Notes: generated by a model not told the origin, from the sequence alone. Counted from the first letter of the stretch, positions 51,412 to 61,302 are shown. The stretch: DNA of 64,000 bases from UBA1563 sp037440065 (GCA_037440065.1 JBBIUV010000015.1:620001-684000); one strand, 5' to 3'. Made by a program: numbers and translations.

Positions 51412-52530
51412 ATGAAGAAAAATGATGTAGAAGGAGGAATTAGTACTTTGGAAGGGAGAGACCCGGGAAAACCGACCGTTGCCGTGATCTACAACGAGCC
51501 GGAACCGGAGCTTTATGTAAAAAAATCTCCTACAAATTATGAAAACCTCAATTTTATTCCCTACTTCGAGGTCGAAAATACAACCCCAATGGAGGATTAC
51601 GAGACTTTCGCTCATAAAATTGAGTCAAGAGGGTTTAATTGCTATACATTGAACTTGAAGGATGATTTTCATCTTCTAATAAATGAACTTACGAAAAACC
51701 GTCCGGATGTGATTTTCAATTTTGTGGAATTGTTTTATAACAATCCTAAACTTGAAATGAATGTTACCGGAATTTATGAGTTGTTGGAAATTCCTTACAC
51801 GGGAGCTCCTCCGTTAGCATTGGCGAACTGTCAAAGTAAAGTTTTTACAAAAAGGCTGTTGGGTTCTTACGGAATAAAAACTGCCAATTTTGAGCTCAAG
51901 AAAACTTTTGCAGAAAGATATAAACACTCGCTCCGTTTTCCCATAATCGTGAAACCTGCCTTTGAAGACGCCAGTGTAGGAATTGATTATAATGCTGTCG
52001 TCCACAATAATTCCGAACTGAACGCTAAGATCAATTATATTTTTAGCGAGTTTAAACAAGCCGCATTGATAGAAGAGTTCATTGAAGGACGTGAATTGAA
52101 TGTTGCTGTGATGGGAGACGAGAATCCAATAGTTTTGCCAATAAGTGAAATTGATTTTTCTGCCATGCCCGATCATCTTCCGAACATTGTAAGTTATCAG
52201 GCAAAATGGGACCAAATGCATGAAGCATACCATAAAACCATTCCAATTTGTCCTGCCGTTTTGCCGAAAAGAATTCAGGCAAAAGCAGAAAAGATCGCCT
52301 TGGCGGCGTTCAAAGCGATGGGAGTTAGAGATTATGCAAGAATTGATATGCGTCTTTCAACCGATAACGAGCTTTTTGTGCTGGAGGTAAATCCAAATCC
52401 TGATTTGACTGAAGGAGCCGGATTTATGCGCTCTGCAGAAGCTGCCGGTTTTACTTATGATGAAGTGCTTGAGAAATTAATTCGTTTTGCTTTGCTGCGA
52501 GGGGAAAAACATAAAAGCCGGTTAAAATAA
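51412..52530 (+). CDS. ATP-grasp ligase, D-alanine-D-alanine ligase-like
   Basis: A 372-residue ATP-grasp enzyme from the ATG at 51412; a TTG at 51355 would add 19 weakly coding residues. Motifs: FNFVELFYNNPKLEMNVTGIYELLEIPYTGAPPLALANCQSKVFTKRLL, FPIIVKPAFEDASVGID (ATP grip), IEEFIEGRELNVAVMG and FVLEVNPNPDLTEGAGF. These are the Ddl/ATP-grasp layout. The substrate may be D-Ala or another amino acid; the short N-terminal region differs from typical Ddl. It may be unrelated to the divergent C39-like gene. Confidence 0.88.
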   Translation: MKKNDVEGGISTLEGRDPGKPTVAVIYNEPEPELYVKKSPTNYENLNFIPYFEVENTTPMEDYETFAHKIESRGFNCYTLNLKDDFHLLINELTKNRPDVIFNFVELFYNNPKLEMNVTGIYELLEIPYTGAPPLALANCQSKVFTKRLLGSYGIKTANFELKKTFAERYKHSLRFPIIVKPAFEDASVGIDYNAVVHNNSELNAKINYIFSEFKQAALIEEFIEGRELNVAVMGDENPIVLPISEIDFSAMPDHLPNIVSYQAKWDQMHEAYHKTIPICPAVLPKRIQAKAEKIALAAFKAMGVRDYARIDMRLSTDNELFVLEVNPNPDLTEGAGFMRSAEAAGFTYDEVLEKLIRFALLRGEKHKSRLK

Positions 52531-52568
52531 AAAAACCTTCTCGGAAAGTTTAACTCCCATGAAGGTTT
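52528..52568 (-). terminator. Terminator of the DUF6580 gene
   Basis: On the minus strand AAACCTTC/GAAGGTTT with a 20-nt loop, then TTTTTATTTT. It lies between the ATP-grasp gene (plus) and the DUF6580 gene (minus). Confidence 0.7.
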
Positions 52569-52590
52569 CTAAAATTATTAAATTGAGTTC

Positions 52591-53118
52591 TTAACGAACT
52601 TTAACCGCCTGCGGTAATTTTACTTTCACAGCTTCATAAACTCCAAAGAGCAGACCGGTATAAAACAAATCTCCAAGCAAAGTATTCTGGAAAAAGGGAA
52701 TTGCGGCGGTGAAGCAAATAAGCAGTCCGGCTAAATCTTTTGTGTAAAGAGTTCCTAATGCCCACATTCCAAAGTTCGTTATAACAAAAAAGAGAATAGA
52801 AGAAGCGACGGAAGCAAGTGCAATTGTGCCAATCGATTTTCTGTTTTTTACTAAAAATCCAATTCCTACAATCAAGACAAAACTTAAATAGATCGTTACC
52901 ATTTGTGAATGAAGTCCAATAATTAAATCTGAGATGAACATTGCAAATACCGGAACGGCAAAAGCGAATTTCTTTTCGTCAAAATAAACGGCGGCAAATA
53001 ATGCCATTCCAGTTATCGGTGCAAAGTTTAACGGATGGGGAATTAAACGGCTAACAGCTGCAACTAAAATTAATCCGGTTAGTAGCAGAAATTTATTAGA
53101 GGATATTTTTTCTTTCAT
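52591..53118 (-). CDS. DUF6580 family membrane protein
   Basis: A 175-residue protein with five to six helices. SRLIPHPLNFAPITGMALFAAVYF and ISDLIIGLH match DUF6580, thought to be ECF-type or related transporter subunits. It lies downstream of the cobalamin-controlled btuB gene on the same strand, separated by a 207-bp gap with repeat palindromes. A part in cobalamin or cobalt uptake is possible by proximity; not proven. Confidence 0.78.
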   Translation of the reverse strand: MKEKISSNKFLLLTGLILVAAVSRLIPHPLNFAPITGMALFAAVYFDEKKFAFAVPVFAMFISDLIIGLHSQMVTIYLSFVLIVGIGFLVKNRKSIGTIALASVASSILFFVITNFGMWALGTLYTKDLAGLLICFTAAIPFFQNTLLGDLFYTGLLFGVYEAVKVKLPQAVKVR

Positions 53119-53204
53119 GTGAGTTCCTTTTTCTATTTGTGCAAATTTACAAAAAAAAATGTAATGTTCAGTTAAAAAATTGTTTTTTCATTTTGTCATT
53201 ATAC

Positions 53205-53275
53205 CGGAACGGTCTCGACCGTTCCCTACATTATGAAACAGAAAATATGTTGTAGGGAACGCTCGTGAGCGTCCG
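53205..53275. repeat. REP/BIME-like inverted palindromes
   Basis: Palindrome 1, GGAACGGTC-TC-GACCGTTCC (53206-53225), and palindrome 2, around ACGCTC-GT-GAGCGT. They are joined in mirror orientation through GTTCCCTACA and TGTAGGGAAC. Such paired palindromes are typical of repetitive extragenic elements. GGAACG cores also occur at 18440 and, weakly, near 62260. Confidence 0.7.
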
Positions 53276-53325
53276 TTGAATGTTAGACACCTAAAATGAC
53301 CACTGACTATTGCCAATGACGGGCA

Positions 53326-55293
53326 CTAAAGCGAAAAATTAATTCCAGCGTAAATAGATTGCCTTTCTGTTCCGTAACCTAAAATTTCTTCATACTTTTC
53401 ATCGAAAATATTGTGCAGTTTGGCAAAAACTTCAAACATGTTTGTGATTTTATATGAAGCCGACATATTTACCACTGTATAACTTTTCAGCTGAATGCGT
53501 TGAACCGGAAATGTTGAAAAATCTTTGTCGTCACGAATTCCCGTATATAGAATTTCAAGACCAAGATTAAGCTTTTCGTTTAAGAATAAAATGCTTGAGA
53601 GCGAGGCTTTATCTTGAGGTCTGCGAAGTAGCGGAAAATCTTTTTCTGGACTGTCATCGCTTTTATCTTTTGTTTTTGTTAAAGTGTAGGAAAAGTTAAA
53701 AATAGCGGCATGTTCCATCTTATATTTAACACCAAACTCAACACCTTTCATTTCAGCCTTAGCTAAATTAATTACTGTAGACGAAAATGTTACGGGGTCG
53801 TAAACAAAACTGAAAAGATCACTAAAGGTGTTAGAGAAATAGGAAACTTCTAAGGATAATTTATTCTCCAATAAAAACTGTTCTATTCCAACGTCCCATC
53901 CTTTGCTTTTTTCTGGTTTAAGATCAGAGTTACCGTAAGCAGGATCAAAAAGATTGAAAAGTGATGGAGCCTTAAAACCGGTACCATATGTTGCACGGAT
54001 TTTTGTTCCTGTTTCTTCAATAAAATAAACCGGTGCAATTCTGAAAGTTTTAACAGAACCAAATCTTTTATGTTTGTCATACCGGATGCCGAGCGTTGTA
54101 ATGAAATTTTTGCTGATTGATAGTTGATCTTGAGCAAAAAGTCCGAAAGTTGTTGTTCTCGTGTTTGGGAAAAAACTATTGTATGGACCCCACTCACTGT
54201 TTGAATAATAATCAGCAACCGCGGTTTCTTCTTCTCCTTCCGCTCCTATTGTGATACGGTTATTATCTAATAAGTTCAAGGTATTCAACCACTCAATTTT
54301 CTTTTTTGTCCCATCATATCGTGCATCGGAAGAAGCTGTGGGATGGTTTGCATCCACACCATCAACATATTTTCTAAAATTGCGCCCGTAGTTAAATGAG
54401 ACTGATTGATCCCATTGTTTATCGAATAGAGAAAAATCAAGCGACGTTTTAAAAACTGTTTCTTGAAGCGAATACGAATAATTCGGATCATCTCCGTTTA
54501 TTCCGCTTCCGGCATCAAGACTGGCATTAGCTTTGTTGAATCGGAGAAACAAAGAAAGTGAAATATCTTCAGGAAAATCATAGCTAAATTTTGAAGTGAA
54601 AGCGGAAGTTTTATATCCATCCGCTTCGGTATTTCCGTATTGCTCGGAAGCGGAAGAAAATCCTTTTGTTTTAAAATCATTTGCTGATACTAAATAACTT
54701 AACCCTTCCTCGCCACCTGAAACAGAAACGCTTGAGCGCAAACTGTTATATGAACCACCTTCAAGATGCGCAGTTGTGTTTAATCCTTGAGAGCCTTTCC
54801 TGGTAAAGATCGAAATCACTCCAGCAAGTGCATCTGAACCATATAATGTGCTTTGCGGTCCGCGGAGAATTTCGATCCGTTCAATATCTGAGGCTTGAAG
54901 ATTTGAAAAATCAAAGGCATTGCTCACATCGCCGGGATTATTCATCTCCACACCATCAATTAGTACAAGTGTCTGTCCGGGATTAGCACCTCGTAAAAAA
55001 ACCGTAGCAAGTTTTCCCGTTCCTCCTTGCTGAACCAGAAAAACTCCCGGAACTTCCGAAAGTAATTCCAGAACGGTTCCCTTTTTTGATTGCTCAATTT
55101 CTGTCCGGTCAATCACCGTTATTGCTGAACCGACTTGAGTTGAAAGAGTTGCTGATTTTGTTGCCGAAACGACAACATCAGAAAGATGATAAGTACGAAG
55201 GGTATCGCTCTCCGGTTTATTCCCTCCGGCTTTTACAACCGAAAAAATAAGAAGAAGAAAAATGAGAACCCTTGAAAAAAAAGTACGAGCCAT
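53326..55293 (-). CDS. btuB: TonB-dependent receptor, BtuB-like (cobalamin)
   Basis: A 655-residue outer-membrane receptor. Signal peptide: FSRVLIFLLLIFSVVKAG. TonB-box-like SDVVVSATKSATL follows. The plug domain has VLELLSEVPGVFLVQQGGTGKLATVFLRGANPGQTLVLIDGVEMNNPGDVSNAFDFSNLQASDIERIEILRGPQSTLYGSDALAGVISIFT. The 22-strand barrel ends in a C-terminal Leu (YAGINFSL). AGGAG lies 8 nt before the ATG. A cobalamin riboswitch upstream shows that corrinoids control it, so vitamin B12 is the likely ligand. Confidence 0.95.
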   Translation of the reverse strand: MARTFFSRVLIFLLLIFSVVKAGGNKPESDTLRTYHLSDVVVSATKSATLSTQVGSAITVIDRTEIEQSKKGTVLELLSEVPGVFLVQQGGTGKLATVFLRGANPGQTLVLIDGVEMNNPGDVSNAFDFSNLQASDIERIEILRGPQSTLYGSDALAGVISIFTRKGSQGLNTTAHLEGGSYNSLRSSVSVSGGEEGLSYLVSANDFKTKGFSSASEQYGNTEADGYKTSAFTSKFSYDFPEDISLSLFLRFNKANASLDAGSGINGDDPNYSYSLQETVFKTSLDFSLFDKQWDQSVSFNYGRNFRKYVDGVDANHPTASSDARYDGTKKKIEWLNTLNLLDNNRITIGAEGEEETAVADYYSNSEWGPYNSFFPNTRTTTFGLFAQDQLSISKNFITTLGIRYDKHKRFGSVKTFRIAPVYFIEETGTKIRATYGTGFKAPSLFNLFDPAYGNSDLKPEKSKGWDVGIEQFLLENKLSLEVSYFSNTFSDLFSFVYDPVTFSSTVINLAKAEMKGVEFGVKYKMEHAAIFNFSYTLTKTKDKSDDSPEKDFPLLRRPQDKASLSSILFLNEKLNLGLEILYTGIRDDKDFSTFPVQRIQLKSYTVVNMSASYKITNMFEVFAKLHNIFDEKYEEILGYGTERQSIYAGINFSL

Positions 55294-55433
55294 AGAAGTT
55301 ACTCCTATAAAATTAAGTTAAATGAATTAGGTTGTAACTTCGTGGGATAGAAAGAAATGAATTACGAAACGGCACGCATGGGCGAACAAGCTTCATTAAT
55401 CCAACCTTACCCGCGAAGGTTGATTAAAATATG

Positions 55434-55556
55434 TACGGCAGGTCTCCTGACTTTTAACTACTCATTTTGGAAGCAGTTATTTCACAGTTGCGCGACAGCT
55501 CCGGATTCTCACCGGATTCCCTATCATTCCCGTTCTATGCGGGACACCGTAACAAT
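55434..55556 (-). promoter_or_regulatory. Cobalamin (B12) riboswitch
   Basis: On the minus strand: an ACGGTG start, GGGAATCCGGTGAGAATCC with CTGTCGCGCAACTGTG, and the B12 box AGTCAGGAGACCTGCC (55453-55438). The order and spacing match the cobalamin riboswitch aptamer. It lies 145 nt before btuB. A hairpin CAACCTT/AAGGTTG (55402-55422) between aptamer and gene may be part of the expression platform. AdoCbl or a related corrinoid would repress btuB. Confidence 0.92.
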
Positions 55557-55804
55557 CTTAAAAGAACGGGTCAAATCTAATGGAATTGTTTTTGAAAACA
55601 AAATGGAAGTAAAATATTAAGGGGAATGAATGAAAATATATGGACGAATAGAAATTGAATGGATAACAGTTTGTATGTATAAGTAACTTTTTTTTATAGT
55701 TTGCTATTAAACGAATTGAAAACTTTCCGAAAAGGGAAAAGTTGAGAATTTGGGAGAAATACAATTGTTTTCTCCCATGATTTCAAAGTTATTAAATACT
55801 TCTT

Positions 55805-57742
55805 CTACTCTTGATTTGGAGTAACTAATTGTTTGTTCTGATCTTCATTTCCGTTTTTCCTTGGGTCAATCATTTCCATTAATTTTAGCCCGAGAATTCC
55901 TTCTATTGCCGTGCCGTTGGAATTATTGCCGCCGATCAAAACATCGGGGATTAGTTTAATATGTCCTTTCGATAATTCCTCTGTAATTTTATAACGGGTA
56001 AAGTTTTCTCCGCCTAAGGCTTTAACTGCAAGTTCGTACGCTTCGGCAGTAGATTTACCGATGGCTAATATTTTGCCGGCTTCAGCGTTTCCGGTTAATG
56101 AGATCTGTTCTGCTTGTGCTGAAGCTTTAAGTTTTATTGCTTCCGAATCAGCTTGAGCTCTGGCTCTTGTTGATTCCGCTTCTGCATGAGCGCGCATTTT
56201 GGTTGCTTCGGCTTCCGCACTTACGGCAAGTTTAACACTTGTCGCGTCCCCTTCGGCTTTCTTTACAGTTGCGTTTGCGGTACGTTCGGAGATTTCCACA
56301 CTTTGCTGAGCTTTTACAATATCTTTTTGCATATCGGCGATGGCGGTTTCTTTTTCCATTCCCTGTCTAGTTTCCTGCGCTTTCTTTTGAGTTTCATACG
56401 TTACTTTTTGTTCTTCGGCAATTTTTCTATCAGTTAAAGTTTTCATAAGCGTTTCGGGCGGAACAATATCTCCAATCAAAGTATCAACGGCATTAACGTT
56501 ATATTCATCCAAAACTTTTTTGATATGTGATTTAGCAGATTCTTGTCTTTCTTTACGTGTGCTTAGAAAAGCAATAACATCACTGTCCTGTGCTGAATTC
56601 CTGAAATAATTTCCGATGGTTGGTTCTAATACCTGGGAAACTAAATTTACCATATTCCCGAAACGGGCAATTACTTTTGGAGCTTCAGTTGAAGGAACAT
56701 GAATAATTTGCGCTACATCAAGATTGAAGGGAAAACCATCTTTTGAACGGACGGTGATGGTAGAAAGATTTTTATCGAGATTATGTGCTTCGCTTCTTGC
56801 ATTTGCCCAGTTGAGAACTAAATTTGTTGTTGGAACTAATTCTACTTTCATGATATACTTATTGATGGGATATTTTCCCGGACCAAGTGGTTCCAACCAA
56901 ACACCTTTAAAACCTTTTTCAACAATGTTTCCATGTTTAAAATCGTTTCCGGTTAAATCTTTTCCTTCCTGACCGATATACGAGATTACAACTCCAACAT
57001 AACCAATAGGAATTTCAGTCATCGGGATTTCCTCTATTTGAATCGCCCAGGGATTTAAATTATAAGAGCCGGCTAGAATAACTTGTGGCTGCAATCCTCT
57101 GTTTCCACCATTTTTAATAAAACTATTAAAATCTTGGAAGTTATTATGTCCCTCAATGATCTGTCCTGCAATTTGTCCGGCTTGAATCGGTTGACCATCT
57201 AAAGTAGTGACGATACCTACCATACTTTCCTGAATGCGGATCATATCTGTAATTGAAATACTAAACAACATTGTATTTATACGGTAAGAACCTGCTGTAA
57301 GGTATGAGGTTTGTCTTCCACGTTGACCATTGTTATTAAGAAATTTCTCCGCGTCTTGAAAACTATCTGAGTCAACTTCATGAGCAAGAATATTTCCGGT
57401 AGGAATTCCTGCACCGTCTTTCGCCAAAACCAATCCTATTTTACCCTCGGGAATAACAGTGAACGATTCCATGGTAATATCATATTGCCAAACCCATTTT
57501 CCGAAATATAATCCTGGGGCTAACGCTTTTGCTTGAAATCCGGCTTCTCCTTTTGTTGCAATAATTCTACCGTCCGGCAATTCTTTGTTATCTCCAAGAA
57601 GAACAAACTTTTTTGTTACGAGACCAATTTTATCTTCCGGAACGATTACCATCCCGAATAAAAATCTAAAAATAAACTTATAGAAACCAATACAGAGTAA
57701 TATTAAAATTACCCACCAATAACTCCAAATAATATTTTCCAT
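55805..57742 (-). CDS. SPFH/flotillin-like protein
   Basis: A 645-residue membrane-associated protein. N-terminal helix (WSYWWVILILLCIGFYKFIFRFLF), then an SPFH/Band 7 region (~30-400; ISYIGQEGKDLTGNDF, VRSKDGFPFNLDVAQIIHVP). A long Ala/Glu/Gln/Lys-rich coiled coil follows (~420-560; AEEQKVTYETQKKAQETRQGMEKE, AEAEATKMRAHAEAESTRARAQADSEA). The C-terminus has the flotillin-like EGILGLKLMEMID. It may build membrane microdomains or a large cage. The 237 bp upstream hold no gene or clear motif. Confidence 0.87.
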   Translation of the reverse strand: MENIIWSYWWVILILLCIGFYKFIFRFLFGMVIVPEDKIGLVTKKFVLLGDNKELPDGRIIATKGEAGFQAKALAPGLYFGKWVWQYDITMESFTVIPEGKIGLVLAKDGAGIPTGNILAHEVDSDSFQDAEKFLNNNGQRGRQTSYLTAGSYRINTMLFSISITDMIRIQESMVGIVTTLDGQPIQAGQIAGQIIEGHNNFQDFNSFIKNGGNRGLQPQVILAGSYNLNPWAIQIEEIPMTEIPIGYVGVVISYIGQEGKDLTGNDFKHGNIVEKGFKGVWLEPLGPGKYPINKYIMKVELVPTTNLVLNWANARSEAHNLDKNLSTITVRSKDGFPFNLDVAQIIHVPSTEAPKVIARFGNMVNLVSQVLEPTIGNYFRNSAQDSDVIAFLSTRKERQESAKSHIKKVLDEYNVNAVDTLIGDIVPPETLMKTLTDRKIAEEQKVTYETQKKAQETRQGMEKETAIADMQKDIVKAQQSVEISERTANATVKKAEGDATSVKLAVSAEAEATKMRAHAEAESTRARAQADSEAIKLKASAQAEQISLTGNAEAGKILAIGKSTAEAYELAVKALGGENFTRYKITEELSKGHIKLIPDVLIGGNNSNGTAIEGILGLKLMEMIDPRKNGNEDQNKQLVTPNQE

Positions 57743-57979
57743 GATACTCCGTTGTTTATAAATGAATTGTTTGTTCTATCGGAAAATAAATATTTTTTTT
57801 GTCATAACAAGATTTACCCTTAACGATTACAATTACGTGAATAAGAATAAATAATAGTAAACGATTAAATGAAGAATACAATTTTGGTTTGATACTTGTT
57901 TACGTAAAGAGTAAGTTAAAAACACAAAACCAAGTTCTTTGTATAGTCAATTATAAAATTAATCTACAAAGGTGAAACG

Positions 57980-58534
57980 ATGAAGAGTTGCATCAACCAT
58001 CCCAAAAGAGAAGCACTATCAATCTGTCATGGTTGCGGAAACGATTATTGTGAATTGTGCCTGGATGAGGGGAAAGAATTCTACTATTGCAAAAAGCCGG
58101 AGTGTCAGGAATTGTTCAAAAAAGAAATGCCTGCAGGGAAATTAGCACCCGACATTGTTTGTCCCGGTTGCAAAAGCGAGATAGAACTTTCCGAAAATGA
58201 AATGTACAACGGAAAAGTTCACTGCCCCGAATGCGAGGTTTTGATAGATTTTACGATTACTCCTCATGTAATATTAGCAAAGGAAAATTATGTAGAATTA
58301 TTTTCTTCGCTTAACCAGGGAGATATTGCACTGATTAAATCACTACTGGAAGATGCCCAAATTGATTACTACACCACAGGAGAGAATTTTTTAAGTGTTG
58401 ATCCGTTAATACAACCCGCCAGATTTTTTATAAGTGAATTACAAGTTGAAGAAGTAAAAGAACTTCTTAAAGAATTTAAATTACACATCTGGGGGACTTC
58501 AAAAGAGCAAGAGGAAGAATCTTTAAACGAATGA
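57980..58534 (+). CDS. Zinc-finger protein with B-box-like, zinc-ribbon and DUF2007 parts
   Basis: A 184-residue protein. Residues 1-50 hold a B-box-like Cys/His set (CINHPKREALSICHGCGNDYCELC), 58-84 a zinc ribbon (CPGCKSEIELSENEMYNGKVHCPEC), and ~100-165 a DUF2007-like fold (NYVELFSSLNQGDIALIKSLLEDAQIDYYTTGE). AAAGGTGAAACG precedes the ATG. This combination differs from the plain ribbon-DUF2007 protein at 29459. No partner can be named. Confidence 0.8.
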   Translation: MKSCINHPKREALSICHGCGNDYCELCLDEGKEFYYCKKPECQELFKKEMPAGKLAPDIVCPGCKSEIELSENEMYNGKVHCPECEVLIDFTITPHVILAKENYVELFSSLNQGDIALIKSLLEDAQIDYYTTGENFLSVDPLIQPARFFISELQVEEVKELLKEFKLHIWGTSKEQEEESLNE

Positions 58535-58729
58535 GGATTGAAATAAACAAAAATATGTAACTTTTTCCACTTCAAATTGCATATCGTAAATAGAATTCTT
58601 AATTTTCTTTTAGATGAAAAAAAAATTGCTCACTTTTGAACGCAACCTAAAATATAATGAAACCTGTTTTAGCGCCGACATTCAATCAACAATTCCATTT
58701 CCTAAAATCTTAAAAAAAGGAGAATATGA

Positions 58730-59392
58730 ATGAGTTGGTTCACTGATTTCACCAATTCCTCACTCGGTAAAAAGTTTATTATGGCTCTTACCGGTACCCT
58801 GCTGATGTTGTTCCTTATTGTGCACTTCATCGGCAACATGATGCTCTACTTCGGTCCCGCCGCTTTTCAAACATATGTTGAAACACTTGAAGCCGTTAAA
58901 CCTGCAGTTAGAGTAATCGAAATAGTTCTAGCCTTGATCTTTATCTATCATATTTATAACGGTGTAAGATTATGGCTTCAGAATAAAAAAGCTAACCCGC
59001 AGAAATATGCTGTTAGCGCCGATAGCGAGAATTCTACAATCTTCTCTCGCAGCATGGCAATAACTGGAACAGTTATTTTTATTTTTCTCGGAATTCATTT
59101 ATCAACTTTTTGGGCAGGTTTTAATTTTGGTGTTCATCCCGAGGGCGAATATCCCTTTTACACAATTGTAGCTCAGTGGTTTGCCTCTCCGGTTTATTCA
59201 TTAATTTATATTGTTTCAATGGGATTCTTAGGGTTCCATTTGAATCATGCGTTCCAAAGCGCATTCCAAACTTTCGGACTAAATCATAAAAAATATACTC
59301 CGTTAATTAAAAAATTAGGAACAATTTACGCGCTGATCATGGCGTTAGGTTTCGCATCTATTCCAATCTACTTTTTGATGGGAGGCAAATAA
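58730..59392 (+). CDS. sdhC: Succinate dehydrogenase cytochrome b subunit
   Basis: A 220-residue membrane anchor with five helices of the type B cytochrome b558 kind, which binds two hemes and takes the place of separate SdhC and SdhD. His in MLFLIVHFIGNMMLYFGPAAF, LIFIYHIYNGVRLWLQ, FLGIHLSTFWAGFNFGV and MGFLGFHLNHAFQSAFQT are likely heme or quinone ligands. Preceded by AAAGGAG at 58715-58721. It heads sdhCAB and overlaps sdhA by one base. Confidence 0.92.
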   Translation: MSWFTDFTNSSLGKKFIMALTGTLLMLFLIVHFIGNMMLYFGPAAFQTYVETLEAVKPAVRVIEIVLALIFIYHIYNGVRLWLQNKKANPQKYAVSADSENSTIFSRSMAITGTVIFIFLGIHLSTFWAGFNFGVHPEGEYPFYTIVAQWFASPVYSLIYIVSMGFLGFHLNHAFQSAFQTFGLNHKKYTPLIKKLGTIYALIMALGFASIPIYFLMGGK

Positions 59393-61302
59393 TGATAACG
59401 TTAAAATCTAATGTACCTGAAGGTAACATCGCAGAAAAATGGTCCAATCATAAATTCTCAATGAAGTTGGTTAATCCGGCGAACAAGAGAAAATTTGATA
59501 TTATCGTTGTAGGAACTGGTTTAGCAGGCGCTTCAGCCGCAGCAACTTTGGGCGAACTTGGTTACAAAGTAAAAGCTTTTACGTATCACGATTCTCCGCG
59601 CCGTGCACACTCAATTGCAGCACAAGGTGGAATTAACGCCGCTAAAAATTATCAGAATGATGCCGACTCTGTTTACCGCTTATTTTATGATACGGTAAAA
59701 GGAGGCGACTTCCGCGCTCGCGAAGCAAATGTTTACCGTTTAGCAGAAGTAAGCAACAACATTATTGATCAATGTGTTGCGCAGGGCGTTCCTTTTGCAA
59801 GAGAATATGGCGGAACGTTGGCAAATCGTTCATTTGGTGGCGCGCAAGTTTCAAGAACGTTTTATGCGCGCGGTGAAACGGGGCAACAATTATTACTTGG
59901 TGCCTACGGTTCACTAAATAGGCAAATCCATCTTGGAAATGTTAAGATGTTCAATCGTAGAGAGATGCTTGACTTAGTACTGGTTGATGGTAAAGCAAAA
60001 GGAATAATTGTAAGAAATTTACTTACCGGCGAAATTGAAAGACATGCTGCGCAAGCTGTGGTTCTTGCAACAGGCGGATATGTGAACGTTTATTTCCTTT
60101 CAACCAATGCGATGAACAGCAATGCAACTGCATCATGGCGCGCACATAAACGTGGAGCTGCATTCGCAAATCCATGTTACACACAAATCCACCCAACTTG
60201 TCTTCCGGTGCATGGAGAAGCTCAATCCAAATTAGTGTTGATGAGTGAAAGTTTGAGGAACGATGGAAGAATTTGGGTTCCTAAAAAAGTGCGCGATCAT
60301 CGTCCCCCAAATCAAATTCCCGAAGAAGAAAGAGATTATTATCTTGAAAGAAGATATCCCGCATTCGGAAATTTAGTACCGAGGGATGTTGCTTCCCGTA
60401 ACGCAAAATATGTTTGCGATGAAAACCGCGGTGTAAACGGCGGGCGTTCCGTTTATCTCGATTTCTCAGAAGCTTTTGGTAGAATCGGAAAGGATGGAGT
60501 GAAAGACCGATACGGAAACTTGTTTGATATGTACCAAAACATTACCGGTGTTGATCCTTACGAAGTACCGATGCAGATTTATCCCGCGCCTCATTATGCA
60601 ATGGGCGGTTTGTGGGTAGATTATAATTTGATGAGCAACGTTCCCGGTTTGTTTGTACTTGGAGAAGCAAATTTCTCTGATCACGGTGCAAATCGGCTTG
60701 GCGCAAGCGCGTTGATGCAAGGTCTGGCAGATGGTTACTTTGTTATTCCTTACACAATCGGGAATTATCTCGCAACCGAAAAACCGGAAAAGGCTAATCC
60801 CGAAAGCACTGAATTCAAAGAAACCGAAAAAGAGGTTGACAACGACATAAAAAAACTTCTTTCGATCAACGGAAAACAAACCGTTGACGCGATTCACAAA
60901 AAACTCGGATTAATTTTAATCGATAAAGTTGGAATGTCGCGTGATGAAAAGGGATTGAACGAAGCGATTAAAAAGATAAAAGATTTGAGAGAAGAATTCT
61001 GGACGGACGTAAAAGTAGTTGGTAAAGGAGAGGAACTTAATCAAACTTTAGAACGCGCCGGAAGAGTTGCTGATTTTCTTGAGCTTGGCGAATTGATGGC
61101 TAAGGATGCTCTCAACAGGAATGAAAGCTGTGGAGGACATTTCCGTGAAGAATACCAAACACCCGAAGGCGAAGCTTTAAGAAGAGATGATGAATATTCC
61201 TATGTAGCTTCATGGGATTATAAAAAAGCAGGTGAATGGGAATTGGCAAAAGAAAATCTCGAATTTACAAATATTAAATTAGCTACGAGGAGTTATAAAT
61301 AA
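59392..61302 (+). CDS. sdhA: Succinate dehydrogenase/fumarate reductase flavoprotein subunit
   Basis: A 636-residue FAD subunit that interconverts succinate and fumarate. N-terminal FAD motif DIIVVGTGLAGASAAATLGELG. PRRAHSIAAQGGINAAKN contains the His that carries covalent FAD. RTFYARGETGQQLLLGAYGSLNRQ and NPTCLP-like QIHPTCLPVHGEA follow, then HYAMGGLWVDYN and HGANRLGASALMQGLADGYFV. It is long because of a C-terminal extension like Bacteroidota SdhA. Starts by TAATG overlap with sdhC. Confidence 0.96.
   Translation: MITLKSNVPEGNIAEKWSNHKFSMKLVNPANKRKFDIIVVGTGLAGASAAATLGELGYKVKAFTYHDSPRRAHSIAAQGGINAAKNYQNDADSVYRLFYDTVKGGDFRAREANVYRLAEVSNNIIDQCVAQGVPFAREYGGTLANRSFGGAQVSRTFYARGETGQQLLLGAYGSLNRQIHLGNVKMFNRREMLDLVLVDGKAKGIIVRNLLTGEIERHAAQAVVLATGGYVNVYFLSTNAMNSNATASWRAHKRGAAFANPCYTQIHPTCLPVHGEAQSKLVLMSESLRNDGRIWVPKKVRDHRPPNQIPEEERDYYLERRYPAFGNLVPRDVASRNAKYVCDENRGVNGGRSVYLDFSEAFGRIGKDGVKDRYGNLFDMYQNITGVDPYEVPMQIYPAPHYAMGGLWVDYNLMSNVPGLFVLGEANFSDHGANRLGASALMQGLADGYFVIPYTIGNYLATEKPEKANPESTEFKETEKEVDNDIKKLLSINGKQTVDAIHKKLGLILIDKVGMSRDEKGLNEAIKKIKDLREEFWTDVKVVGKGEELNQTLERAGRVADFLELGELMAKDALNRNESCGGHFREEYQTPEGEALRRDDEYSYVASWDYKKAGEWELAKENLEFTNIKLATRSYK

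Noticed and set aside
55357..55620. Plus-strand 87-codon frame over the btuB upstream region
   Set aside because: It lies on the reverse complement of the cobalamin riboswitch, and the translation has no family likeness. The riboswitch explains the sequence.
60466..60897. Minus-strand 143-codon frame inside sdhA
   Set aside because: A shadow of sdhA with no ribosome site or family match.
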